The notes beneath the pieces were generated by a model, which was not told the DNA's origin, ran no database searches, and was given only the letters and a program-made list of their open reading frames with translations. From NCBI GenBank assembly GCA_015493635.1, contig WGCU01000018.1, positions 62,001-126,000 of the forward strand: a DNA stretch of 64,000 nucleotides, written 5' to 3'. The stretch comes from Spirochaetaceae bacterium. Its GTDB lineage: Bacteria; Spirochaetota; Spirochaetia; B11-G9. This document shows positions 9,327-16,137 of the stretch, one piece after another (position 1 is the first letter of the stretch; each line of letters begins with the position of its first letter). The translations under genes and the position numbers were made by a program.

Positions 9327-9341
9327 CCGTATTTTCTACGG
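9327..9341. promoter_or_regulatory. 15-bp dyad, possible Lrp-type operator
   Basis: Perfect inverted repeat CCGTA-TTTTC-TACGG in the 103-bp gap between the Lrp-type gene and iorA. Length and A/T-rich centre match the layout of Lrp/AsnC operators, and 11 of 15 positions fit the E. coli Lrp consensus as I remember it. No T-tract follows, so a terminator is less likely. Confidence 0.4.
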
Positions 9342-9415
9342 AAATTTAACTTGACTAACTTATAATATATGTGTAATAGTAATTCTGTATGAAGTTTATG
9401 AAGGAGATGTTTGTA

Positions 9416-11008
9416 ATGAATGATCTATTGGTTTTAGGGGATGAAGCACTTGCGCTTGGAGCGATTGATGCAGGATTATCTGTTGCTTACGGTTATCCGG
9501 GAACCCCCTCAACAGAAATAATTGAATATCTGCAGAAGTATTCACAGGAACATGATCCGGACCTGATAGCCCGGTGGTGTGCCAATGAGAAAACTTCGTA
9601 CGAGGGTGCCGTTGGTGTTTCGTATGCCGGGAAAAGAGCTCTTGTAACCATGAAACATGTCGGCCTGAATGTTGCAGCTGATGCCTTTGTCAATTCCGCC
9701 CTGCTTGAAATAAACGGGGGGCTTGTAGCTGCTGTCTGTGATGATCCTGGAATGCACTCTTCACAGAATGAACAAGATAGCCGTTTTTATGCAGATTTTG
9801 CAGGTATTATCTGTCTGGAACCAAAAAATCATCAAGAAGCGTATGATATGACCCGGGAGGCATTTGCAATTTCGGAAAAGTTTAAAATACCGGTTCTTGT
9901 AAAACTTGTTACCAGGCTTTCACATTCACGGGCTGTCATTAAAAGAGCTGAACCGCTTAAAAAAACTGATAATGGTAAGGCTTCAGATAGATTGGGATGG
10001 ATGGCCCTCCCATCTTTATCACGGAAAAACTGGCAGTCTCTTCTTGAACAACAGAAATATTTTAAGGAATATTCGGAAAAATCTTCTTTTAATTCATTAA
10101 TCTTACATAAAGATTTTCGAGAGTACGGTGTTATTACGACAGGTCTCGGAGGCAACTATTTCAGGGAAAATATTTCTGATCTTGATTATGTTCCCTCTCA
10201 ACTTCATATAGGAGTTTACCCTGTCCCCGAAGAAAAAATTAAAAAACTCGCTTCGGCGGTAAAAAAGATAATTGTCATAGAAGAAGGGTATCCTTTCGTT
10301 GAACGTATGATTACCAGCATTCTTTCCATTTCACTTCCCGTACACGGAAAACTGGACGGTACGGTACCTCCTTCCGGAGAACTTACTCCGGATAATGTAA
10401 GGCCAGCTCTTGGTCTTGCAAAACGGGCTTCCCAGAAGTTTTCTGATGAGACCTTGCCGGGAAGACCTCCGCAGCTGTGTCAGGGATGTCCCCACACAGA
10501 TACCTTTACTGCATTAAATAATGCTGTTGCTCATCTCAGTGAGCATATTGTAACAAGTGATATAGGATGTTATGCCCTTGGAGCATTACCGCCTCTTTCG
10601 GCAATCGAAACATTATTGTGTATGGGAGCTTCTGTCGGTATGGCCAGGGGTGCCAGTGAAGCAGGCAGAAAGAATGTTGTTGCAACAATTGGAGACAGCA
10701 CTTTTCTTCATTCAGGAATAACCGGCCTCATTGATGCAGCTTCCACAAATACCGATATGACATTGATCATAATGGATAACAGTACCACAGCTATGACCGG
10801 TATGCAGGATACAATTGTTTCTTCTCCCCGTATCAAGGAAATAGTTCTTGCATGCGGTGTATCTCCTGATCATTTAAAAGAGATAAAAGTGTTACCCAAA
10901 AATGACAAAGAGAATACAGAAATTATTAAACAGGAGATCTCCTATCATGGCCTTTCTGTTATTATTGCTCTGCGGGAATGCATACACATTATTGGGAAAA
11001 AGAAATAA
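9416..11008 (+). CDS. iorA: Indolepyruvate ferredoxin oxidoreductase alpha subunit, lacking ferredoxin domain
   Basis: Catalytic subunit of the enzyme that oxidatively decarboxylates aryl-pyruvates to aryl-acetyl-CoA, reducing ferredoxin. Seen: N-terminal pyrimidine-binding domain (GYPGTPSTEIIEYL), a middle domain, and the C-terminal TPP domain with LCQGCPHTDT, ATIGDSTFLHSG and DNSTTAMTG. The start is the ATG at 9416, 9 nt after AAGGAG, giving 530 aa. Known IorA proteins are usually over 600 aa and end in a two-[4Fe-4S] ferredoxin domain; this one stops at ECIHIIGKKK with no CxxCxxC motif after it. Only 13 nt separate it from iorB, so no lost exon or frameshift remnant fits there. Confidence 0.92.
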   Translation: MNDLLVLGDEALALGAIDAGLSVAYGYPGTPSTEIIEYLQKYSQEHDPDLIARWCANEKTSYEGAVGVSYAGKRALVTMKHVGLNVAADAFVNSALLEINGGLVAAVCDDPGMHSSQNEQDSRFYADFAGIICLEPKNHQEAYDMTREAFAISEKFKIPVLVKLVTRLSHSRAVIKRAEPLKKTDNGKASDRLGWMALPSLSRKNWQSLLEQQKYFKEYSEKSSFNSLILHKDFREYGVITTGLGGNYFRENISDLDYVPSQLHIGVYPVPEEKIKKLASAVKKIIVIEEGYPFVERMITSILSISLPVHGKLDGTVPPSGELTPDNVRPALGLAKRASQKFSDETLPGRPPQLCQGCPHTDTFTALNNAVAHLSEHIVTSDIGCYALGALPPLSAIETLLCMGASVGMARGASEAGRKNVVATIGDSTFLHSGITGLIDAASTNTDMTLIIMDNSTTAMTGMQDTIVSSPRIKEIVLACGVSPDHLKEIKVLPKNDKENTEIIKQEISYHGLSVIIALRECIHIIGKKK

Positions 11009-11021
11009 GGAGCCGTAAAAG

Positions 11022-11603
11022 ATGAATAAAAAGAATACGTATGATATTATACTATCAGGAGTTGGAGGTCAGGGGGTTCTCACTGTTGCTGCTGTTATTT
11101 CCCGTGCTGCAATAAAAGAGGGGTTCACCATACGTCAGTCTGAAGTTCACGGTATGTCCCAGCGGGGAGGTGCAGTCGTTGCTCACATGAGACTGTCACG
11201 GAGTGAAATAGTAAGTGATCTTATACCGAAAGGAAATGCTGATTTTATTTTAAGTATGGAACCGCTGGAAAGTTTACGCTATGTTGAATATTTAAAACCT
11301 GATGGAAAACTTATAACGGCCTCCAAACCATACATGAATATACCTGATTATCCAGAAATTCAGGAAATCCTTGATAAAATTCAAGCGCTGCCGCACAGCA
11401 CTGTTATTGACGCGGAACATCTTGCTAAAGAAGCAGGATCTTCCCGTGCGGTTAATATGGTCCTCGTAGGTGCTCTTGCAAAGGAACTCCCTTTACAAGA
11501 TGAAAGTTTAAAAGCTGCAGTAGAGGATCTTTTTTCCCGTAAGGGAGAACGCGTTGTGGAAATCAATTTAAACGCAATAGTACAGGGGAAAAATGCCGGA
11601 TGA
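11022..11603 (+). CDS. iorB: Indolepyruvate ferredoxin oxidoreductase beta subunit
   Basis: Gamma-domain subunit of the 2-oxoacid:ferredoxin oxidoreductase family, partner of IorA and involved in CoA-dependent turnover. 193 aa; the glycine-rich GVGGQGVLTVA near residue 13 and SEVHGMSQRGGAVVAH are diagnostic. Its ATG is preceded by AAGGAG overlapping the iorA stop, 13 nt after iorA. Its TGA overlaps the acdA start as ATGA, so four genes appear translationally linked. High confidence in family and pairing; substrate range (aromatic versus other 2-oxoacids) is inferred from homologues. Confidence 0.93.
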   Translation: MNKKNTYDIILSGVGGQGVLTVAAVISRAAIKEGFTIRQSEVHGMSQRGGAVVAHMRLSRSEIVSDLIPKGNADFILSMEPLESLRYVEYLKPDGKLITASKPYMNIPDYPEIQEILDKIQALPHSTVIDAEHLAKEAGSSRAVNMVLVGALAKELPLQDESLKAAVEDLFSRKGERVVEINLNAIVQGKNAG

Positions 11604-13018
11604 GTATAATTGGAAAGAAACAAAAGAATTTTCGCCCTTTTTTTTATCCGGGATCAATTACGGTTATCGGCGCAACAAATAAAAAAGAAAAGGTTGGACA
11701 TATTATCTTTTCCCGGTTAAAAACATCGGGAGCCCGGTTGTTTCCTGTTCATCCAAAAGAGGCGGAAATTATGGGTGTTCCCGCCTATCATTCAGTCAAA
11801 GATCTTCCTGAAAAAATTGATCTTGCCATAACAACTATAAGTGCTGAACGTACGGTCCCTGTAGTCAGAGAATGTGCTGAACAGGGTATTCCTGCAGTTA
11901 TTATAGTGGCCGGTGGATTTGGAGAAGTGGGTACGAAGGGGAAAGATCTTGAAAAGGAACTTATAAAGATACATAAAGAATACGGAATAGAAATACTGGG
12001 CCCCAATTCCCTTGGTGTTTTTCTGCCGGAAACGGGACTAGATACAATTTTTGTTGAACATGGTGATAAAGCCTTGTCAGGAGGAGGGAAAATAGCCTTC
12101 ATAACGCAGAGCGGCTCTGTTGGAACCGAATCTCTCGGTCTAGCCAGTAACGCGGGATACGGCATGAGGGCGTTTGTCGGACTCGGTAATAAAATAATTT
12201 TAAATGAAACAGATTTTCTCGAGTATTTCGGCCGGGATGATAAAGTAAACTGTCTTGCTTTTTATGTTGAATCAATTGACGATGGGAAGATTTTCCTTGA
12301 AAAAGCTAAAGAGATTTCAAAAAACAAAGCAGTTATTGTTTTAAAAGCGGGAAGAACACGTGCTGGCCAGACAGCGGTAAGTTCACACACAGGAAAACTC
12401 GCTGGATCAGACAGGGTTGTAAATGGAGCTTTCCATCAGTACGGTGTGCAGAGAGCCTTTGATGAGGAAGAAATTTGTGATGCTTCCAAAGCGCTTTCTA
12501 TGCTTCCTCAGCCGGAGGGGAATAGAGTTGCAATTATAACAGCTGCTGGCGGTTATGGAGTTATGTGTACTGATTACATTGAACAGAAATATCCACGATC
12601 CGCATTGGAAATGGCGGTCTTTACTTCAGAAACTCAACAAAGGATCAGAGAAATAAATCTTTCCTTTGCTTCATCTCATAATCCTGTGGATATAACTGCC
12701 AGTGCAGATGATGAAATGTATGCCGGAACACTTGATGCAGTACTCAATGACGGGGGAGTAGATATTGTTATCTGTATTGTATTTTTTTCTCCGCCTGCTG
12801 CTACCGAAAAGCTTATTGATCTTATAGCTGAAAGAGCAGCTTCCAGTAAAAAACCTGTTGTTGTATTTACTCAGTACGGTCCGTACACTGATCAGATGCT
12901 GAAAAGATTCTATGATAAGGGTGTTGTTGGATATTCTTCGATTTATCGAACAGTACGGGCCGTCCGTTTCCTCGTTGAGCGGTCCAGAATTATCCATAAT
13001 CTTGGAGGAAACGTATGA
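11600..13018 (+). CDS. acdA: ADP-forming acyl-CoA synthetase alpha subunit
   Basis: Large subunit of ADP-forming acetyl/aryl-acetyl-CoA synthetase, which makes ATP from acyl-CoA, ADP and phosphate. 472 aa: a CoA-binding Rossmann domain (FFYPGSITVIGAT, about 12-130), succinyl-CoA-ligase-like domains, and SSHTGKLAGSD carrying the His expected to be phosphorylated. Starts at the ATG of ATGA shared with the iorB stop and overlaps acdB by 4 nt. Well known in hyperthermophilic archaea, rarer in bacteria. Next to iorAB it probably acts on aryl-acetyl-CoA or acetyl-CoA; the true substrate cannot be read from the sequence. Confidence 0.92.
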   Translation: MSIIGKKQKNFRPFFYPGSITVIGATNKKEKVGHIIFSRLKTSGARLFPVHPKEAEIMGVPAYHSVKDLPEKIDLAITTISAERTVPVVRECAEQGIPAVIIVAGGFGEVGTKGKDLEKELIKIHKEYGIEILGPNSLGVFLPETGLDTIFVEHGDKALSGGGKIAFITQSGSVGTESLGLASNAGYGMRAFVGLGNKIILNETDFLEYFGRDDKVNCLAFYVESIDDGKIFLEKAKEISKNKAVIVLKAGRTRAGQTAVSSHTGKLAGSDRVVNGAFHQYGVQRAFDEEEICDASKALSMLPQPEGNRVAIITAAGGYGVMCTDYIEQKYPRSALEMAVFTSETQQRIREINLSFASSHNPVDITASADDEMYAGTLDAVLNDGGVDIVICIVFFSPPAATEKLIDLIAERAASSKKPVVVFTQYGPYTDQMLKRFYDKGVVGYSSIYRTVRAVRFLVERSRIIHNLGGNV

Positions 13019-13692
13019 TAACTTCATGGCTGAAGTCTCTCAATATTCCCAATTTGCCGGATGAATGGGAAGTTAAACAACTCCTTAAAAAAAAACATAT
13101 CAATGTTCCCGAAGGATTCATCTTAAAGGCAGATACAGACATACTCCCTGAAAAGGTATCCTTCCCCGTTGCTGTGAAAATATGTGATCCGGAAATACTG
13201 CATAAAACAGATGCCGGCGGCGTTGCTCTTAATGTTACAGAGGAAACATTCATTGAAACAGTAACTTCAATGCGTCTTCATTTTCCGGAAAAACGGCTCC
13301 TTGTTGAGAAAATGAGTTCATACAAAGGAATAGAGTTTATTCTGGGAGGCCTTATTGACCCTACATTCGGTCCGGCCATAATGATTGGTGCAGGAGGAAT
13401 ACTGACCGAACTCTATAAAGATGTAACATTTCGTCTTGTTCCGCTGGACCGGGATGAGGCTCTTCGTATGCTGAGGGAGCTGACGATTTCAGAAGTCCTT
13501 GAAGGGTACCGGGGCAGCATTATGGATATTCATACATTAGCTGACTGTATTGTATCAGTAGGTGATCTTATCACGGAAATGGGAAACCACTTTAATCAGC
13601 TCGATATAAATCCTCTCGTCTATTCAGAAGGAAAGTGGACTGCTCTTGACGGAATGCTTGTTCTGAACAAAGGTATCAATACCCCAGGGTAA
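13015..13692 (+). CDS. acdB: ADP-forming acyl-CoA synthetase beta subunit (ATP-grasp)
   Basis: ATP-grasp subunit that phosphorylates ADP from the phospho-His of AcdA. 225 aa, the usual size for a separate beta subunit. Seen: FPVAVKICDPEILHKTDAGGVALN near 40-65 (nucleotide-binding Lys and HKTDAGGV), FGPAIMIGAGGILTELYKDV, and QLDINPLV near the C-terminus. Starts with ATG overlapping the acdA stop (ATGATA context). Its TAA stop lies in the loop of a perfect 7-bp hairpin (13684-13699), after which G+C-richer, non-coding DNA begins. Confidence 0.92.
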   Translation: MITSWLKSLNIPNLPDEWEVKQLLKKKHINVPEGFILKADTDILPEKVSFPVAVKICDPEILHKTDAGGVALNVTEETFIETVTSMRLHFPEKRLLVEKMSSYKGIEFILGGLIDPTFGPAIMIGAGGILTELYKDVTFRLVPLDRDEALRMLRELTISEVLEGYRGSIMDIHTLADCIVSVGDLITEMGNHFNQLDINPLVYSEGKWTALDGMLVLNKGINTPG

Positions 13693-13832
13693 ACCCTGGA
13701 CCCAGTCCGCTATCGCGGCCTATTCTGCGGGGTATTTCAACCTTTCGTTCTCTGCACTCGCTTCAAGAAACGGTACCAACAAGTTGTCCCGCTCCACTCA
13801 CTCATTTGAGATTAAAAGTATCATTAAAAAAA
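13684..13832. repeat. Non-coding, G+C-richer repeat-like segment after acdB
   Basis: This part of the 326-bp gap before the next protein gene opens with the hairpin CCAGGGT-AA-ACCCTGG and continues with C/G-rich DNA unlike its surroundings. No plausible gene start or ribosome-binding site is seen. Both strands carry short open stretches without family resemblance. It reminds me of short dispersed elements in treponeme-type genomes, but that is recollection only; one copy is present in this window. Confidence 0.3.
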
Positions 13833-13862
13833 GGCCTGTACGGTTTAACAACTGTACAGGCC
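13826..13862 (-). terminator. Rho-independent terminator of tRNA-Asn
   Basis: On the minus strand GGCCTGTAC (13862-13854), 12-nt loop, GTACAGGCC (13841-13833), then seven T (13832-13826). A 9-bp G+C-rich stem plus T-run directly after the tRNA. There is no T-run on the plus strand, so it probably does not terminate acdB. Confidence 0.85.
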
Positions 13863-13872
13863 CTTATAAAAA

Positions 13873-13945
13873 CTCCCCCGGACAGACTTGAACTGCCGAC
13901 CTAGTGGTTAACAGCCACCCGCTCTACCAGCTGAGCTACAGGGGA
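13873..13945 (-). tRNA. tRNA-Asn (anticodon GTT)
   Basis: 73-nt cloverleaf on the minus strand: acceptor TCCCCTG/CGGGGGA plus discriminator G, D-arm GCTC/GAGC, anticodon arm GGTGG-CTGTTAA-CCACT with anticodon GTT, and T-arm GGCAG-TTCAAGT-CTGTC. CCA is not encoded, so it must be added after transcription. It has its own promoter upstream and terminator downstream. Confidence 0.96.
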
Positions 13946-13964
13946 ATGTCTTAAAGACTTAGCT

Positions 13965-13993
13965 AATGTACACAATCACTGATTTTATGTCAA
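13965..13993 (-). promoter_or_regulatory. Promoter of tRNA-Asn
   Basis: Minus strand TTGACA (13988-13993), 17-nt spacer, TACATT (13965-13970). Perfect -35 box and spacing; transcription would start about 13 nt before the tRNA 5' end. Confidence 0.7.
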
Positions 13994-14018
13994 TCTTTTT
14001 TATAAAAAAAGAGAAAAA

Positions 14019-14996
14019 TTATAGTTTGAAAGGAACCTCTTTACCGCAGTTTGAACATTTTCCCTTTTTAATACCTTCCTGTGTTATTTTAAACCCCTGA
14101 CGTTTAACAAGAAGCGAACCGCAGTTAGTACAGTATGTGTTATTATCAAGATGTACAGTATTCCCAGGATAGACAAACGGTAAGTATTCATGGGCTGATT
14201 TAACCAGCCGTTCAATAGTGCTCTCAGGAGTTGCATGGTCAGTATAGTGAAACGAGGGATAGTATGCTGAAAGATGAAGAGGTATATTACTGTCAACAGA
14301 TGCAATAAAACGTGCTATTTCCTTAATCTCTTTATCCGAATCATTTTTTCCGGGTATAACAAGTGTTGTTATTTCAACATGGGATGATGAAGCTGCTTCA
14401 GTAATAAAGTCCAATACAGGTCTCAAAGATCCTCCAAGCTCTGTGGAATAAAATGATTCGGTAAATGCTTTCAAATCAATATTTAACGCATCTATGAAAG
14501 GAAGCAGCTCTTTAGCCGGTTTTTTATTGATGTATCCATTCGTAACGAGTACTGTTTTAATTTTATTTTGACGGGCAATTTTTGATGCCTTAAGAATGTA
14601 TTCAAAATGAACCAACGGTTCAGAATAGGTAAAAGCAACAGATGAAAGACTGTTTTTCCCAACAAGATCAATAAGGTTTTCAGGCGAAACATACTTTTGT
14701 GAATTCAATGCCGGTTTTTCCTGTGAAATCTGAAAATTTTGACAGAAAGGGCAGTGAAAAGAACAACCGTAAAATCCTGCTGATAAAATAAGAGAACCTG
14801 GAAAAAAATGATACAGCGGCTTCTTTTCTACAGGATCAATATTTATCGCGGATAATATTCCATAGTAAGGAAGATCCAGTTTACCACTCTTATTAAATCT
14901 TATCCCGCAGTCACCACAATCACCATCATTGATTTTACAGACTTTAGGACAGAGAAGACATGATACATAATGATTTTCTGTTAATGTATAACTCAT
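14019..14996 (-). CDS. amrS: AmrS-like radical SAM protein
   Basis: 325 aa radical SAM enzyme of the pyruvate-formate-lyase-activating type, closest by reading to the radical SAM member of the AmmeMemoRadiSam system. Cluster motif C78-x3-C82-x2-C85 lies in FYGCSFHCPFCQN. An extra N-terminal Cys set (C13, C16, C20, C27, C30) and a C-terminal double CxxC zinc ribbon suggest further metal sites. The substrate of this family is unknown. Its usual partners Memo and AMMECR1 are not in the window. Starts at ATGA overlapping the stop of the unknown gene at 14993-15385, so it is the last gene of a four-gene operon. Confidence 0.87.
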   Translation of the reverse strand: MSYTLTENHYVSCLLCPKVCKINDGDCGDCGIRFNKSGKLDLPYYGILSAINIDPVEKKPLYHFFPGSLILSAGFYGCSFHCPFCQNFQISQEKPALNSQKYVSPENLIDLVGKNSLSSVAFTYSEPLVHFEYILKASKIARQNKIKTVLVTNGYINKKPAKELLPFIDALNIDLKAFTESFYSTELGGSLRPVLDFITEAASSSHVEITTLVIPGKNDSDKEIKEIARFIASVDSNIPLHLSAYYPSFHYTDHATPESTIERLVKSAHEYLPFVYPGNTVHLDNNTYCTNCGSLLVKRQGFKITQEGIKKGKCSNCGKEVPFKL

Positions 14997-15385
14997 TTTT
15001 TCATGGTTTGTTCAGATTCCTTAAATACCTGATGAAGAATTTCACTGTCTTTGATGTAGCGGACAGGATCATCAACCTCAAAAGGGGTATATTCTATACC
15101 GATGGTTCCCTTTAAAACCCATATTCTCACCATAGGAGCTGTATCTCCGCTATCGGTAACAAGACTTGGAAGCTCATCATAATGGATTATATCTTTTATG
15201 AGAAATTCGTAGAAGAAGGTATGGGCGCTGAATGGATTGGCAATAAGAATGAGTTTATCACTGTCATAGGGATGTTTACGGGGGGAACCCTTGAAACTGA
15301 CAGCTTTTTCAACAAAGTTATCTTTAGAATTAAACTTGACTATTTCAAACAGTGGCATGGAAGCAAGATATTTACGTATGCTCAT
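14993..15385 (-). CDS. Conserved-looking protein of unknown function
   Basis: 130 aa, soluble, no recognised domain. Seen: mixed alpha/beta character, KLILIANPFSAHTFFYEFLIKD in the middle, VRIWVLKGTIGIEYTPFEVDDP near the C-terminus, and a lysine-rich tail. No Cys or His cluster and no signal peptide. I start at MSIRKYLAS (15385) because AAGGAG lies 9 nt upstream; the frame is open 27 codons further, inside the upstream gene. It overlaps the PilZ gene by 14 nt and the radical SAM gene by 4 nt, so it is clearly co-translated. A function linked to one of these neighbours is possible but unproven. Confidence 0.75.
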   Translation of the reverse strand: MSIRKYLASMPLFEIVKFNSKDNFVEKAVSFKGSPRKHPYDSDKLILIANPFSAHTFFYEFLIKDIIHYDELPSLVTDSGDTAPMVRIWVLKGTIGIEYTPFEVDDPVRYIKDSEILHQVFKESEQTMKK

Positions 15386-16136
15386 GATTATCTTCTCCTT
15401 CATTATTATGTAGAACTTTTTCAAGTTCTCTCTTTGGAATTGAATTAAAGAAATCAAGTAAATCATAATTCAAAGAGTCCGAAGGATCAATAAAAGAAAG
15501 AGAAATCTGTACATTATTTCGTATAACTTTTACCTGTATATTGTAGAAGTTTTCTTTTACACGAAGAGTGCAGTCTTCAATGGTAATTCCCTCAAGAATA
15601 TCATTAGTAAAACGAGGAGCATCAGGTTTAAAACATATCCCCCCCAGGGAAATATCAGTAATTTCTCCCGTTATGAGCTGGAATGTAACGGGATGATTAA
15701 AAATGAATTCTATATCTTCGGTTATGATACCAAGATACCGCCGGTCCAGACGGTGGTCGTCAATAACGTTATATCGTGAAAAGATATCCTCGAGCTGCTG
15801 TATTGCCTGGGGATTCTCAAAATTATCAGAAATAATACCGTTTATGTCGAGTATGCTTGCCTTTGTACTTTCTTCTACGGGAAAATTATCGCCTTTGAGA
15901 AGAATAAAGATAGATTCTTCCTTGGTTTTAAAAAGACGAAGGACCTTAATAAACGGCTTCCAGTGGCGGGGAAAATCAACAGCACTAAAAATAACGAGAT
16001 CAGGATCGATTTCACGAATATTATCAATTGCTTTTACGGGATTGGAATAGTGTATAAAGTCAAACCCCCGGGGAGCAAGATGCTCGATAATGGTGTCCCT
16101 TGAAAAATCATGTTCAATAACGAGAAGAATTTTCAT
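15372..16136 (-). CDS. Pseudo-receiver/PilZ domain protein
   Basis: 254 aa. The N-terminal ~115 residues have a receiver fold pattern (LLVIEHD, PDLVIFSAVDFP, FILLKG), but the aligned phospho-Asp position is Ser51, so it should not be phosphorylated normally. The C-terminal PilZ domain (about 125-235) carries R129xxxR133 and D161xSxxG166, the two c-di-GMP-binding motifs. The protein therefore probably binds c-di-GMP and passes the signal on, for instance to motility or envelope functions. Starts 1 nt after the secreted-protein gene stop and overlaps the next gene by 14 nt. c-di-GMP binding is inferred from motifs. Confidence 0.82.
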   Translation of the reverse strand: MKILLVIEHDFSRDTIIEHLAPRGFDFIHYSNPVKAIDNIREIDPDLVIFSAVDFPRHWKPFIKVLRLFKTKEESIFILLKGDNFPVEESTKASILDINGIISDNFENPQAIQQLEDIFSRYNVIDDHRLDRRYLGIITEDIEFIFNHPVTFQLITGEITDISLGGICFKPDAPRFTNDILEGITIEDCTLRVKENFYNIQVKVIRNNVQISLSFIDPSDSLNYDLLDFFNSIPKRELEKVLHNNEGEDNHEHT

Positions 16137-16137
16137 A

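Noticed and set aside
10980-11030. Frameshift or lost ferredoxin domain at the end of iorA
   Set aside because: The gap to iorB is 13 nt and iorB has its own ribosome-binding site; no CxxCxxC remnant in any frame, so the short form looks genuine rather than broken.
13990-14018. A/T-rich palindrome after the AmrS-like gene as terminator
   Set aside because: Only A-T pairs and overlaps the tRNA-Asn promoter; not convincing.
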